From the NCBI GenBank assembly GCA_030040865.1, contig JASHSX010000134.1, forward strand, positions 1 to 5,521: 5,521 nucleotides of DNA. Reading direction: 5' to 3'. The position numbers and the translations under genes are program-made. The DNA comes from Thermoplasmata archaeon (GTDB taxonomy: Archaea > Thermoplasmatota > Thermoplasmata > Lutacidiplasmatales > UBA184). Under the pieces are notes generated by a model, which was given only the letters and a program-made list of their open reading frames with translations, did not search any database and was not told where the DNA came from. Each line of letters opens with the position of its first letter. Position 1 is the first letter of the stretch. Positions 1 to 4,979 of this stretch are shown one piece after another.

Positions 1-2
1 AT

Positions 3-143
3 GTTGACGACCTGCGGGACCGGGTTCACTTCGCCTACTCCTTCCTTTGGGAGCAGGCGTCATTGGCCCCACGGGCGGTTCGTCGGGCAGGACCCGGCGG
101 GCGGACGCCTCCGCCGAACGTACTCACGCGTGCGAATACTTAG
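3..143 (+). CDS. C-terminal fragment of an unrecognised protein (5' end outside window)
   Basis: An open frame enters from the left edge and reads 46 codons (first full codon at base 3) to a TAG at 141-143. The peptide begins VDDLRDRVHFAYSFLWEQAS and ends in a Pro/Arg/Gly-rich tail (RRAGPGGRTPPPNVLTRANT). The first part has the look of an amphipathic helix rich in Phe, Tyr, Trp and charged residues, which is unlike the Arg/Gly/Pro-rich peptides from shadow frames in this GC-rich DNA. It would converge on the metallopeptidase gene, leaving 41 bases between the two stop codons. I recognise no family. Against it, the fragment is short and third-position GC is only about 70%, less extreme than in the clear genes of this window. 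The ATG at base 1 belongs to another frame and is probably not a start. Confidence 0.4.
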   Translation, partial: VDDLRDRVHFAYSFLWEQASLAPRAVRRAGPGGRTPPPNVLTRANT

Positions 144-184
144 AGCTACCGGACCCGGCGCAGCGGCCGGGCGACCTTGGGCGC

Positions 185-748
185 CTACCGGATGTACCGC
201 TGGGTCGACTCGAGGTCGAACCGGGGCACGACCCGGAAGCGTCGTCCGTCCCCGCCGGGGGTCCACGAGAGGAACGGGTAGAGGCTCCAGAGGTCGCCCT
301 CCGCCATGCGCGTGGCGGGGTGGTCCGGACCGAAGGCGGTCCGCGTCACACGGGCCGTGACGTCCCGGACCGCGCGTTCGTCGAGGTAGCCGAGGGAGTG
401 GAGGTACTCGTGGGCGAGGATCACGTAGACGAACGAATTGAGCTCGAGCGGGCTCTCCGCGTGGGCGCGCATCGCCTGGACGAGCCCCTCGTTGAGCACG
501 ATCAGGTTGCCGGTCACCTGCCAGTAGGCGCCGACCCCGGAAGGAAGGTTCGAAAGACCGAGCCCGAGGCCGGGGCGCTCGATCCCGAGCACGGTGTGGA
601 CCGCCTCGCGCACGACCCGGAAGATCGCGTCGTAGTCGGCCGGCGACTCGAGCCGTCGCGCGATCGACGGGGCGATCGCGGCCGCGCCCCCGCTCCGCCC
701 CGGAGACGGGGAACGGCTCGCGGGCTGGGCGTGGAGGAAGAGCGTCAT
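185..748 (-). CDS. Small HExxH zinc-metallopeptidase-like protein
   Basis: This encodes a 187-residue protein with a zinc-peptidase motif HEYLHSLGYLDE at residues 113-124: H113 and H117 as likely zinc ligands, E114 as catalytic base, G120 in the turn, and D123 where metzincins carry a third His. The motif sits at the end of a predicted helix (LNSFVYVILAHEYLH), preceded by a strand-like stretch NLIVLNEGLV (81-90), the usual edge-strand plus active-site-helix layout of gluzincin/metzincin folds. There is no signal peptide or clear membrane helix, so it is probably cytoplasmic. Residues 9-30 are Ser/Pro/Gly/Ala-rich and likely disordered. An in-frame ATG at 799 would add 17 residues, but it lies upstream of the TATA-like element at 772-779. 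The ATG at 748 lies about 27 bases from that element's centre and has no Shine-Dalgarno, fitting a leaderless mRNA. Substrate unknown; proteolytic activity is inferred from the motif only. It is divergent from rio1. Confidence 0.82.
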   Translation of the reverse strand: MTLFLHAQPASRSPSPGRSGGAAAIAPSIARRLESPADYDAIFRVVREAVHTVLGIERPGLGLGLSNLPSGVGAYWQVTGNLIVLNEGLVQAMRAHAESPLELNSFVYVILAHEYLHSLGYLDERAVRDVTARVTRTAFGPDHPATRMAEGDLWSLYPFLSWTPGGDGRRFRVVPRFDLESTQRYIR

Positions 749-771
749 CGAGGAAGTACGGCGACCGGGAG

Positions 772-779
772 GGATATAG
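772..779 (-). promoter_or_regulatory. TATA box of the metallopeptidase gene
   Basis: On the minus strand the sequence reads GTGGGACTATATCCC, with the TATA-like core ACTATATC centred near base 775 and a purine-rich possible BRE just upstream. The ATG at 748 is about 27 bases downstream, the normal distance from an archaeal TATA box to the transcription start. This predicts a leaderless transcript and supports the ATG at 748 over the one at 799. Confidence 0.6.
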
Positions 780-798
780 TCCCACTTACGCGCAGGCA

Positions 799-819
799 AT
801 CGACCTACCCGGGGTCGAT
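799..819. repeat. 21-bp perfect inverted repeat in the divergent promoter region
   Basis: ATCGACC (799-805) and GGTCGAT (813-819) are exact reverse complements separated by seven bases (TACCCCG plus G at the arm border). The centre (809) lies about 34 bases from the minus-strand TATA element and about 30 bases from the plus-strand one, upstream of both. That suits a dimeric regulator controlling both genes. Function is inferred from symmetry and position only. Confidence 0.4.
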
Positions 820-834
820 CCCCTCCGGCGAGAG

Positions 835-844
835 CCTAAGAGAG
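835..844 (+). promoter_or_regulatory. Probable TATA-like element of the rio1 operon
   Basis: CCTAAGAGAG is the only A/T-richer patch between the inverted repeat and the rio1 start, and its centre lies about 28 bases before the ATG at 867. The match to a TATA consensus is weak, but the spacing and the lack of a Shine-Dalgarno ahead of the ATG fit a leaderless or nearly leaderless operon mRNA. The TAA at 837-839 inside it is in frame with rio1 and rules out any start further upstream. Confidence 0.45.
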
Positions 845-847
845 TCG

Positions 848-860
848 CCCCGGTCCGGGG
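848..860. repeat. 13-bp GC palindrome next to the rio1 start
   Basis: CCCCGG-T-CCGGGG is perfectly symmetric around base 854. It is flanked by a direct repeat GTCGCCC at 844-850 and 860-866, the second copy directly touching the ATG. It lies between the TATA-like element and the start codon, where a bound repressor would block initiation. Short GC palindromes are common by chance in DNA this rich in GC. Confidence 0.3.
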
Positions 861-866
861 TCGCCC

Positions 867-1652
867 ATGCCCCAACCCGAGGAGGTCGTCTTCCCGCGCC
901 GTCGCGAGCGGTTCGAGGACCGGCGTAAGGAGGGGCAGCAGCGCAAGCTCCTCGACGAGTTCTTCGACCACGCGACCCTGCTGGCGGTCTCCCGGCTCAT
1001 CTCCCAGGGGCTGTTCGATGCGATCGACTTTCCCGTCGCGACGGGCAAGGAGGGCGGGGTGTTCCGGGCGTCGAAGGACGGCGAGTACCGGGCGGTGAAG
1101 ATCTACCGGGTCGGGAACACGACCTTCCGTCACCTCCCCCCGTACGCTCTCGAGGACCTCCGACGGGAGGCGAGCGTCCGGAACTTCGGCGGCCTCGTCG
1201 CTGCGTGGACGCGCCGGGAGCACACGATCCTCGGGCGCCTCGTCGACGCCGGGGTCCATGCTCCCCGGCCGTACGGGCACTACCGGAACGTGCTGGTCAT
1301 GGAGTTCCTGGGCACGGAGGCCGGCGGCGCCCCCCGCCTCAAGGACGCGCTCGTGGAGGACCCGCAACGGCTGTACCGGGAGCTCACGGACGAGATCCGT
1401 CGGATGGTGGTCGGGGCAAAGCTCGTGCACGGGGACCTCTCGCCGTACAACACGCTGTACTGGCAGGAGTACCCCTGGCTCATCGACGTCGCCCAGGCGA
1501 TCCCGCGGGAGCACCCCCAGGCGAAGGCGCTCCTCGAGCGCGACGTCACGAATTTCGCGAAGTACCTGCGTCACCTGGGGGCCGAGGTGGACCGAGCGTC
1601 GTTCCTCTCCGCCGTCGGGGTCGACGAGGTCGGGCCGCCGGCGGCCGGGTGA
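867..1652 (+). CDS. rio1: RIO1-type serine/threonine protein kinase/ATPase
   Basis: This 261-residue protein is close to the usual archaeal Rio1 length (about 260). The order of motifs is typical: an N-terminal helical part (RKLLDEFFDHATLL, 27-40), the RIO nucleotide loop ATGKEGGVF (58-66), the ATP-anchoring lysine in AVKIY (K78), the hinge region VMEFLG (144-149), the catalytic loop VHGDLSPYN (187-195, D190 and N195), and the metal-binding loop IDVAQ (206-210). D207 is the residue equivalent to the Asp that becomes phosphorylated in RIO ATPases. In the family, Rio1 uses ATP binding and hydrolysis to drive late maturation of the small ribosomal subunit in the cytoplasm. The loop has GG (63-64) where the family usually has A/S-N. 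No winged-helix domain precedes the kinase, so it is not Rio2. ATG 867 is the first possible start after an in-frame TAA at 837. It is the first gene of a likely operon with the KH gene 6 bases downstream. Confidence 0.95.
   Translation: MPQPEEVVFPRRRERFEDRRKEGQQRKLLDEFFDHATLLAVSRLISQGLFDAIDFPVATGKEGGVFRASKDGEYRAVKIYRVGNTTFRHLPPYALEDLRREASVRNFGGLVAAWTRREHTILGRLVDAGVHAPRPYGHYRNVLVMEFLGTEAGGAPRLKDALVEDPQRLYRELTDEIRRMVVGAKLVHGDLSPYNTLYWQEYPWLIDVAQAIPREHPQAKALLERDVTNFAKYLRHLGAEVDRASFLSAVGVDEVGPPAAG
1648..1652 (+). promoter_or_regulatory. Shine-Dalgarno of the KH gene overlapping the rio1 stop
   Basis: GGTGA matches the part of the ribosome-binding consensus complementary to the 3' end of archaeal 16S rRNA. 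It ends 6 bases before the GTG at 1659. It includes the rio1 stop codon TGA, so ribosomes ending rio1 are placed to reinitiate on the KH gene. This supports the GTG start. Confidence 0.5.
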
Positions 1653-1658
1653 GGGGCC

Positions 1659-2234
1659 GTGCCCGTACTGTACGCGCGGGTGCCCGAGGACCGGATCGCC
1701 GTGCTCATCGGCCAGGGCGGCCGGACGAAGCGGACGATCGCCGAACGGACCCACGCGACCGTTGCGATCGACACCGAGGACGGCGAGGTCCGCATCGAGG
1801 GGCCGGACTCGGATCCGATGGGCGCGCTCAAGGCCCGGGATATCGTGCTCGCGATCGCCCGCGGCTTCTCGCCCGAGCGGGCGATGCGCCTCCTCAAGGA
1901 GAACACCTACCTCGGCGTCCTCGACATCAAGTTCACGACGGGGAAGCACGAGAAGTCGGCGATCCGCCGGATCCGCTCGCGGGTGATCGGCACGAAGGGC
2001 CGGGCCCGCGCCCGCATCGAGGAGCTCTCCGGCTGTTCGGTGAGCGTCTACGGCTCCACGGTCGCCCTCATCGGGGACGAGGACCAGCTCGAACGCGCGA
2101 GCCGCGCGGTCGAGATGCTGCTGAAGGGCAGCGAGCACTCCACGGTCTTCCACCTGCTCGCGCGCCTCAAGCGCGACGCGGCGATCGCCGAGGCGACGTC
2201 CGACCCCGACGGCGCCGGGGACGAGGCCGAGTAG
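1659..2234 (+). CDS. dim2: KH-domain RNA-binding protein, Dim2/Pno1 (Krr1) type
   Basis: This 191-residue protein has two KH domains. The first (about residues 5-70) has a GxxG loop in VLIGQGGRTKRTI (G18-G21). The second (about 85-160) has VIGTKGRARARIEE (GxxG at 111-114) followed by SGCSVSVYGSTVALIG and EMLLKGSEHSTVFHLL, a stretch highly typical of the Dim2/Pno1 family. In archaea and eukaryotes these proteins bind the 3' end region of small-subunit rRNA during the last steps of 40S/30S maturation. The archaeal form has also been reported to bind aIF2-alpha. It probably acts in the cytoplasm on the same pre-30S particles as the kinase encoded just upstream. The short acidic tail (SDPDGAGDEAE) is likely disordered. 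The start is a GTG with GGTGA upstream; priS follows after two bases. No key element appears missing. Confidence 0.94.
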   Translation: MPVLYARVPEDRIAVLIGQGGRTKRTIAERTHATVAIDTEDGEVRIEGPDSDPMGALKARDIVLAIARGFSPERAMRLLKENTYLGVLDIKFTTGKHEKSAIRRIRSRVIGTKGRARARIEELSGCSVSVYGSTVALIGDEDQLERASRAVEMLLKGSEHSTVFHLLARLKRDAAIAEATSDPDGAGDEAE

Positions 2235-2236
2235 CC

Positions 2237-3493
2237 GTGGCGAAGACGGTCGCGCTCGACGCGCCGACCCTCGCGTGGGCCCGGGCCCGGTTCCGGGAGT
2301 ACTACGCGGGGGCGGCGATCGACCCGCCGGGTCGGCTCGCCCGGCGGGAGTTCGCGGCGTTCCCGTTCGCGACGGAGACCCTGATGCGCCGTCACGCGAC
2401 GCTGCGCACCCCGGAGGAGTTCCGCGCGTTCCTCGCCCGCGAGGCGCCGCGGCACGTCTACTACTCTTCCGCCTACTACCGCCGCCCCGCCGAGCCGACG
2501 ATGGCGGCGAAGGAGTGGCTCGGCGCCGATCTGATCTTCGATCTGGACGCCGACCACCTCCGCGGCGCAGGGTCGCTCGACTATCCGGCCCAGCTGGCGC
2601 TCGTGAAGACCCGGCTCACGTCGCTCGTCGACGACTTCCTGTTCGGGGACTTCGGCGTCGATCCGAAGGAGACGGCGTTCGTCTTCTCGGGAGGGCGCGG
2701 CTACCACGTGCACGTCCGGGACGAGCGGTTCTTGAGGCTCTCGAGCCCCGAGCGCCGGGAGCTCGTCGACTACGTGCTCGGGACCGGTGTCGACCCGATG
2801 CGGGCGATCGAGGGTCGGCGCGAGGACGTTCGATCGGGTCGGACCGCGCAGGTGCTCGACGACGACGGGGGCGCCGCGGTGGCCGCTCCGCGGACGCGGC
2901 GTCTCGCCCCTCCGGAGGCGCCCGGCTGGAAGGGTCGGACCACCCGGGCCGTGCTCGAGGTGCTCCGGCGCTGGGAGGCGGCGGGCGTCGACGCGGCCGC
3001 GAAGGAGATGGCGAGTTACGGCATCCCGCCCACCAAGGCCCGACGCTGGGCGCGGCTGCTCGTCGAGGACGGCGGGGCCGCGAGGATCCGCTCCACGCTG
3101 ACCCTCGACGTCTTCAAGAAGGACCTGCCCGGGGAGTTCCTCGAGGCGGTCGTGCCCCGGGCCGCCATCGAGGTCCAGGGCGAGACGGACGCTCCGGTCA
3201 CGACCGACATCCACCGGCTCATCCGGCTGCCGGGGTCGTTGCACGGCGGGACCGGGTTCCGGGTCGTCCCGCTCACCCGGGACGCGCTCGACGCGTTCGA
3301 CCCGTTCCGGGACGCCGGCGTCGCCTCCCCGTCCGACGGCCGGACGGCGCTCACCTACGCGGAAGACGTGCGCTACCCGTTCTCCGGGCAGCCGATCGAC
3401 GGCCGGGCCGGCGCCGACGACGAACTCCCTACGCCGCAGGCGCTGTTCCTGATCCTGCGGGGGGAGGCGACGCTTCGGCCTTCACCGGGATGA
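2237..3493 (+). CDS. priS: DNA primase small (catalytic) subunit PriS
   Basis: This encodes 418 residues, longer than many archaeal PriS (about 330-400). Family signatures appear in order: an N-terminal FREYYAG and RREFAAFPF region (19-45); the catalytic pair in DLIFDLDADHL (98-108, D102 and D104); the nucleotide-binding motif FSGGRGYHVHVRD (150-162); and TTDIHRLIRLPGSLHGGTG (322-340), where D324 is the likely third catalytic Asp. With PriL, PriS makes the RNA/DNA primers that start leading-strand and Okazaki-fragment synthesis. No PriL is in this window. The protein has no cysteine at all, so the Cys-rich zinc knuckle described near the catalytic Asp pair in Pyrococcus-type PriS is absent. 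In its place is the shorter LRGAGSLDYPAQLALVKTR. Residues 196-235 look like a flexible Arg/Pro/Ala-rich linker. The GTG start lies 2 bases after the KH stop with only a weak Shine-Dalgarno, suggesting translational coupling. The last 65 bases overlap the FAH gene in antisense. Confidence 0.94.
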   Translation: MAKTVALDAPTLAWARARFREYYAGAAIDPPGRLARREFAAFPFATETLMRRHATLRTPEEFRAFLAREAPRHVYYSSAYYRRPAEPTMAAKEWLGADLIFDLDADHLRGAGSLDYPAQLALVKTRLTSLVDDFLFGDFGVDPKETAFVFSGGRGYHVHVRDERFLRLSSPERRELVDYVLGTGVDPMRAIEGRREDVRSGRTAQVLDDDGGAAVAAPRTRRLAPPEAPGWKGRTTRAVLEVLRRWEAAGVDAAAKEMASYGIPPTKARRWARLLVEDGGAARIRSTLTLDVFKKDLPGEFLEAVVPRAAIEVQGETDAPVTTDIHRLIRLPGSLHGGTGFRVVPLTRDALDAFDPFRDAGVASPSDGRTALTYAEDVRYPFSGQPIDGRAGADDELPTPQALFLILRGEATLRPSPG

Positions 3494-4433
3494 CGAGCTT
3501 GCCGATCTTCTCGATCGTCGCCTCGATCTGATCGCCGGGCTTGAGCTTCCGGCTCTCCTTCCCGAACTCGAACCCCGGCGACCCTCCGAGGGTCCCGAGG
3601 GAGACGAGGTCGCCCGGCTCGAAGGTGATCCCCGTCGAAAGGTGGGCGAGGACCTCAGGGAGGCGGAACACGTAGTCGTTGGTGTCGCCCGACTGACGGG
3701 TCGTCCCGCCGACCTTGAGCTCCATCGCGAGCGGATAGATCTCGCCGACCTCCTCCTTCGGGATGACCCACGGCCCCACCGCCATCGTGCGGTCGAACCC
3801 CTTCCCCATGACCCAGTCGACGACCCCCGGGCTCGGGTACTGGAGGTCCCGGTAGCCCATGTCGAGCGAGATCGTGTAGCCGGCGACGTACTCCATCGCC
3901 TGCTCCTTCGGGATGTGCTTCCCCTGCCGCCCGAGGACGGCGGCCAGCTCGAGCTCGACGTCGGGGAAGGTCCCCGCCGCGTTGAGGGCCAGCGCCTCGC
4001 TCGGGCCGACGAGGCTGTTGAAGAACCGCGTGAAGGCGAGCGGCTGCGTCGGGGTGGGCTTCCCCTGCTCGGCGAGGTGGCTCTTCGAGTTCGAGGCGAG
4101 GCAGTAGATCTTGGCTCCGCGGACCACGGGGGCCAGGAGCTTCACGCCCTCCTCGGGCTTGAAGAGGTAGCGCGCGCCGGTGGCCGCCCGGGGGGTCCAT
4201 CCCATCTTGCGCCGCCGGTCGATGTACTCCAGGATCTTCTTGGTGAGCTCGACCGAGTCGGCGCCCCCCTGGAAGAACTGCTGCATGTCGCGGAAGCGGC
4301 TCGGGTCGGCCCCCTTGACCGGGTTGACGCCGTAGTAGTCCCGGACCGCCGTGTCGAGGTCGATGAACTCGCCCCCGTCGGTGATCATCCCGAAGTGGAA
4401 CTGATCGGCGAGCGTGAAGTGGACGAGCCGCAC
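3429..4433 (-). CDS. Fumarylacetoacetate hydrolase (FAH) family enzyme
   Basis: The 334-residue protein has an N-terminal domain of about 100 residues (MRLVHFTLADQFHFGMITDG and on) and a C-terminal FAH fold. In the FAH fold, E160 and E162 (FPDVELELAAVLGR) and D191 (GYTISLDMGYRDLQ) are the expected divalent-metal ligands. GKGFDRTMAVGPWVIP (210-225) carries the conserved Lys/Asp region, and TTRQSGDTNDYVF (244-256) and SLGTLGG (278-284) are further family signatures. Members cleave C-C bonds in acylpyruvate-type substrates or decarboxylate/isomerise ring-cleavage products such as oxaloacetate or 2-hydroxyhepta-2,4-dienedioate. The true substrate cannot be read from sequence, and no neighbouring aromatic-degradation gene helps. 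It is probably a soluble cytoplasmic enzyme. The start is GTG (4433) without a Shine-Dalgarno; I see no better start. The fold's usual end is near IGKLVIPV (310-317). The remaining tail of about 17 residues, rich in Pro/Ala/Gly, is what overlaps priS. Confidence 0.93.
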   Translation of the reverse strand: MRLVHFTLADQFHFGMITDGGEFIDLDTAVRDYYGVNPVKGADPSRFRDMQQFFQGGADSVELTKKILEYIDRRRKMGWTPRAATGARYLFKPEEGVKLLAPVVRGAKIYCLASNSKSHLAEQGKPTPTQPLAFTRFFNSLVGPSEALALNAAGTFPDVELELAAVLGRQGKHIPKEQAMEYVAGYTISLDMGYRDLQYPSPGVVDWVMGKGFDRTMAVGPWVIPKEEVGEIYPLAMELKVGGTTRQSGDTNDYVFRLPEVLAHLSTGITFEPGDLVSLGTLGGSPGFEFGKESRKLKPGDQIEATIEKIGKLVIPVKAEASPPPAGSGTAPAA

Positions 4434-4442
4434 GGACGGGTC

Positions 4443-4457
4443 CCCGGGCGACCCGGG
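4443..4457. repeat. Twin CCCGGG palindromes in the FAH upstream region
   Basis: Two CCCGGG hexamers (4443-4448 and 4452-4457) are separated by CGA, forming an inverted repeat 10-24 bases before the FAH start codon, close to the transcription start predicted from the TATA-like element at 4468-4475. It could be an operator or a leader hairpin, but may be chance in GC-rich DNA. Confidence 0.25.
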
Positions 4458-4467
4458 AACGGAGGGG

Positions 4468-4475
4468 GTTGATAA
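4468..4475 (-). promoter_or_regulatory. Possible TATA-like element of the FAH gene
   Basis: On the minus strand the reading is CTCGTTATCAACCCC; GTTATCAA is the only A/T-rich patch in the 72 bases between the membrane-protein stop and the FAH start. Its centre lies about 38 bases before the GTG, predicting a leader of about 10-12 bases. The consensus match is weak. Confidence 0.35.
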
Positions 4476-4505
4476 CGAGTCTCCCCGCGGCGGGCTGGGG
4501 GGTCC

Positions 4506-4913
4506 CTAGAAGTGCCGCGAGACCGCGAGCAGGTAGACGAACAGCACCGCTGCCAGGATGAAGCCGATCGAGACGAAGTCGCCGGCGAGCCCGTACGAGA
4601 CCATCTCGAAGGCGAGGAACAGGAGCGTGAGCACCAGCGCCCACATCCTCAGATGCCAGAGCCCGACCGCGAGACCCAGGATGATGAGGCCGATGATCAG
4701 CACGATCGCGCCCGCGAGCGTACCGGTGACCCCGAACGAGTGCGGAAGCCCCCCTCCGACGATGCCGAGCGAGGAGCCGACGAGCAGCAGGGCGCCCAGG
4801 AGGATCACGAGGAACCCGTAGAGGCCGATCAGGACCGCGAGGATCGCCACGCCGAGCGGGCGGCTGGGGGTCGCGGGGGTTCCGGACGGGTACGTCGAAT
4901 TGCTCGTGGCCAT
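4506..4913 (-). CDS. Small four-helix integral membrane protein of unknown function
   Basis: From the ATG at 4913 the protein has 135 residues. A short polar Ser/Thr/Pro-rich N-terminus (1-18) is followed by four likely transmembrane segments at about residues 20-45 (PLGVAILAVLIGLYGFLVIL), 65-86, 89-107 (RMWALVLTLLFLAFEMV) and 113-131 (FVSIGFILAAVLFVYLLAV), ending SRHF. The repeated Gly/Leu/Ile/Val helices and short loops make it an integral membrane protein; it has no catalytic motif I can see. Similar short proteins beginning RPLG(V/I)xIL are widespread in archaea as predicted membrane proteins without known role. An in-frame ATG at 4943 would add ten residues but sits on the TATA-like element, so 4913 is preferred. 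It has its own likely promoter downstream of the RibD-type reductase gene and probably is not strictly tied to it. Confidence 0.75.
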   Translation of the reverse strand: MATSNSTYPSGTPATPSRPLGVAILAVLIGLYGFLVILLGALLLVGSSLGIVGGGLPHSFGVTGTLAGAIVLIIGLIILGLAVGLWHLRMWALVLTLLFLAFEMVSYGLAGDFVSIGFILAAVLFVYLLAVSRHF

Positions 4914-4942
4914 GAGAACGGACGGCGAGAGAAGGCGGCTCA

Positions 4943-4952
4943 TGGGATATGA
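4943..4952 (-). promoter_or_regulatory. TATA-like element of the membrane-protein gene
   Basis: On the minus strand the sequence is GCTTTCATATCCCATG, with the A/T-rich core TTTCATATCC centred near 4948. The transcription start would fall near 4921, giving a leader of about 8 bases before the ATG at 4913, which has no Shine-Dalgarno. The same ATATCCC string occurs in the TATA element of the metallopeptidase gene (771-777). Confidence 0.5.
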
Positions 4953-4979
4953 AAGCGACGCTCGCCCGGCACCGCGCGG

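Noticed and set aside
144..184. Possible intrinsic terminator between the converging genes at the left end
   Set aside because: The stretch is GC-rich and can pair loosely, but there is no T-tract on either strand, so I cannot support a terminator.
47..928. Plus-strand open frame of 293 codons opposite the metallopeptidase
   Set aside because: It overlaps the HExxH gene, the divergent promoter region and the start of rio1. Its composition is that of a GC-rich shadow frame.
786..2153. Long minus-strand open frame (455 codons) opposite rio1 and the KH gene
   Set aside because: It is antisense to two strongly recognised genes, and its product is a repetitive Arg/Glu/Asp/Leu/Val mix with no motif. 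Long stop-free antisense frames are expected at this GC content.
1205..2236. Plus-strand open frame running in phase into priS, which could make a 762-residue primase fusion
   Set aside because: The upstream part is Arg/Gly/Pro-rich shadow translation overlapping rio1 and the KH gene, both with clear family motifs. PriS homology begins only after the GTG at 2237.
2048..3244. Minus-strand open frame of 398 codons opposite priS
   Set aside because: It is antisense to the primase motifs, with no recognisable domain and shadow-like composition.
3642..4472. Plus-strand open frame of 276 codons opposite the FAH gene
   Set aside because: The FAH frame carries all family motifs. The opposite frame gives a low-complexity Arg/Glu/Leu/Val product.
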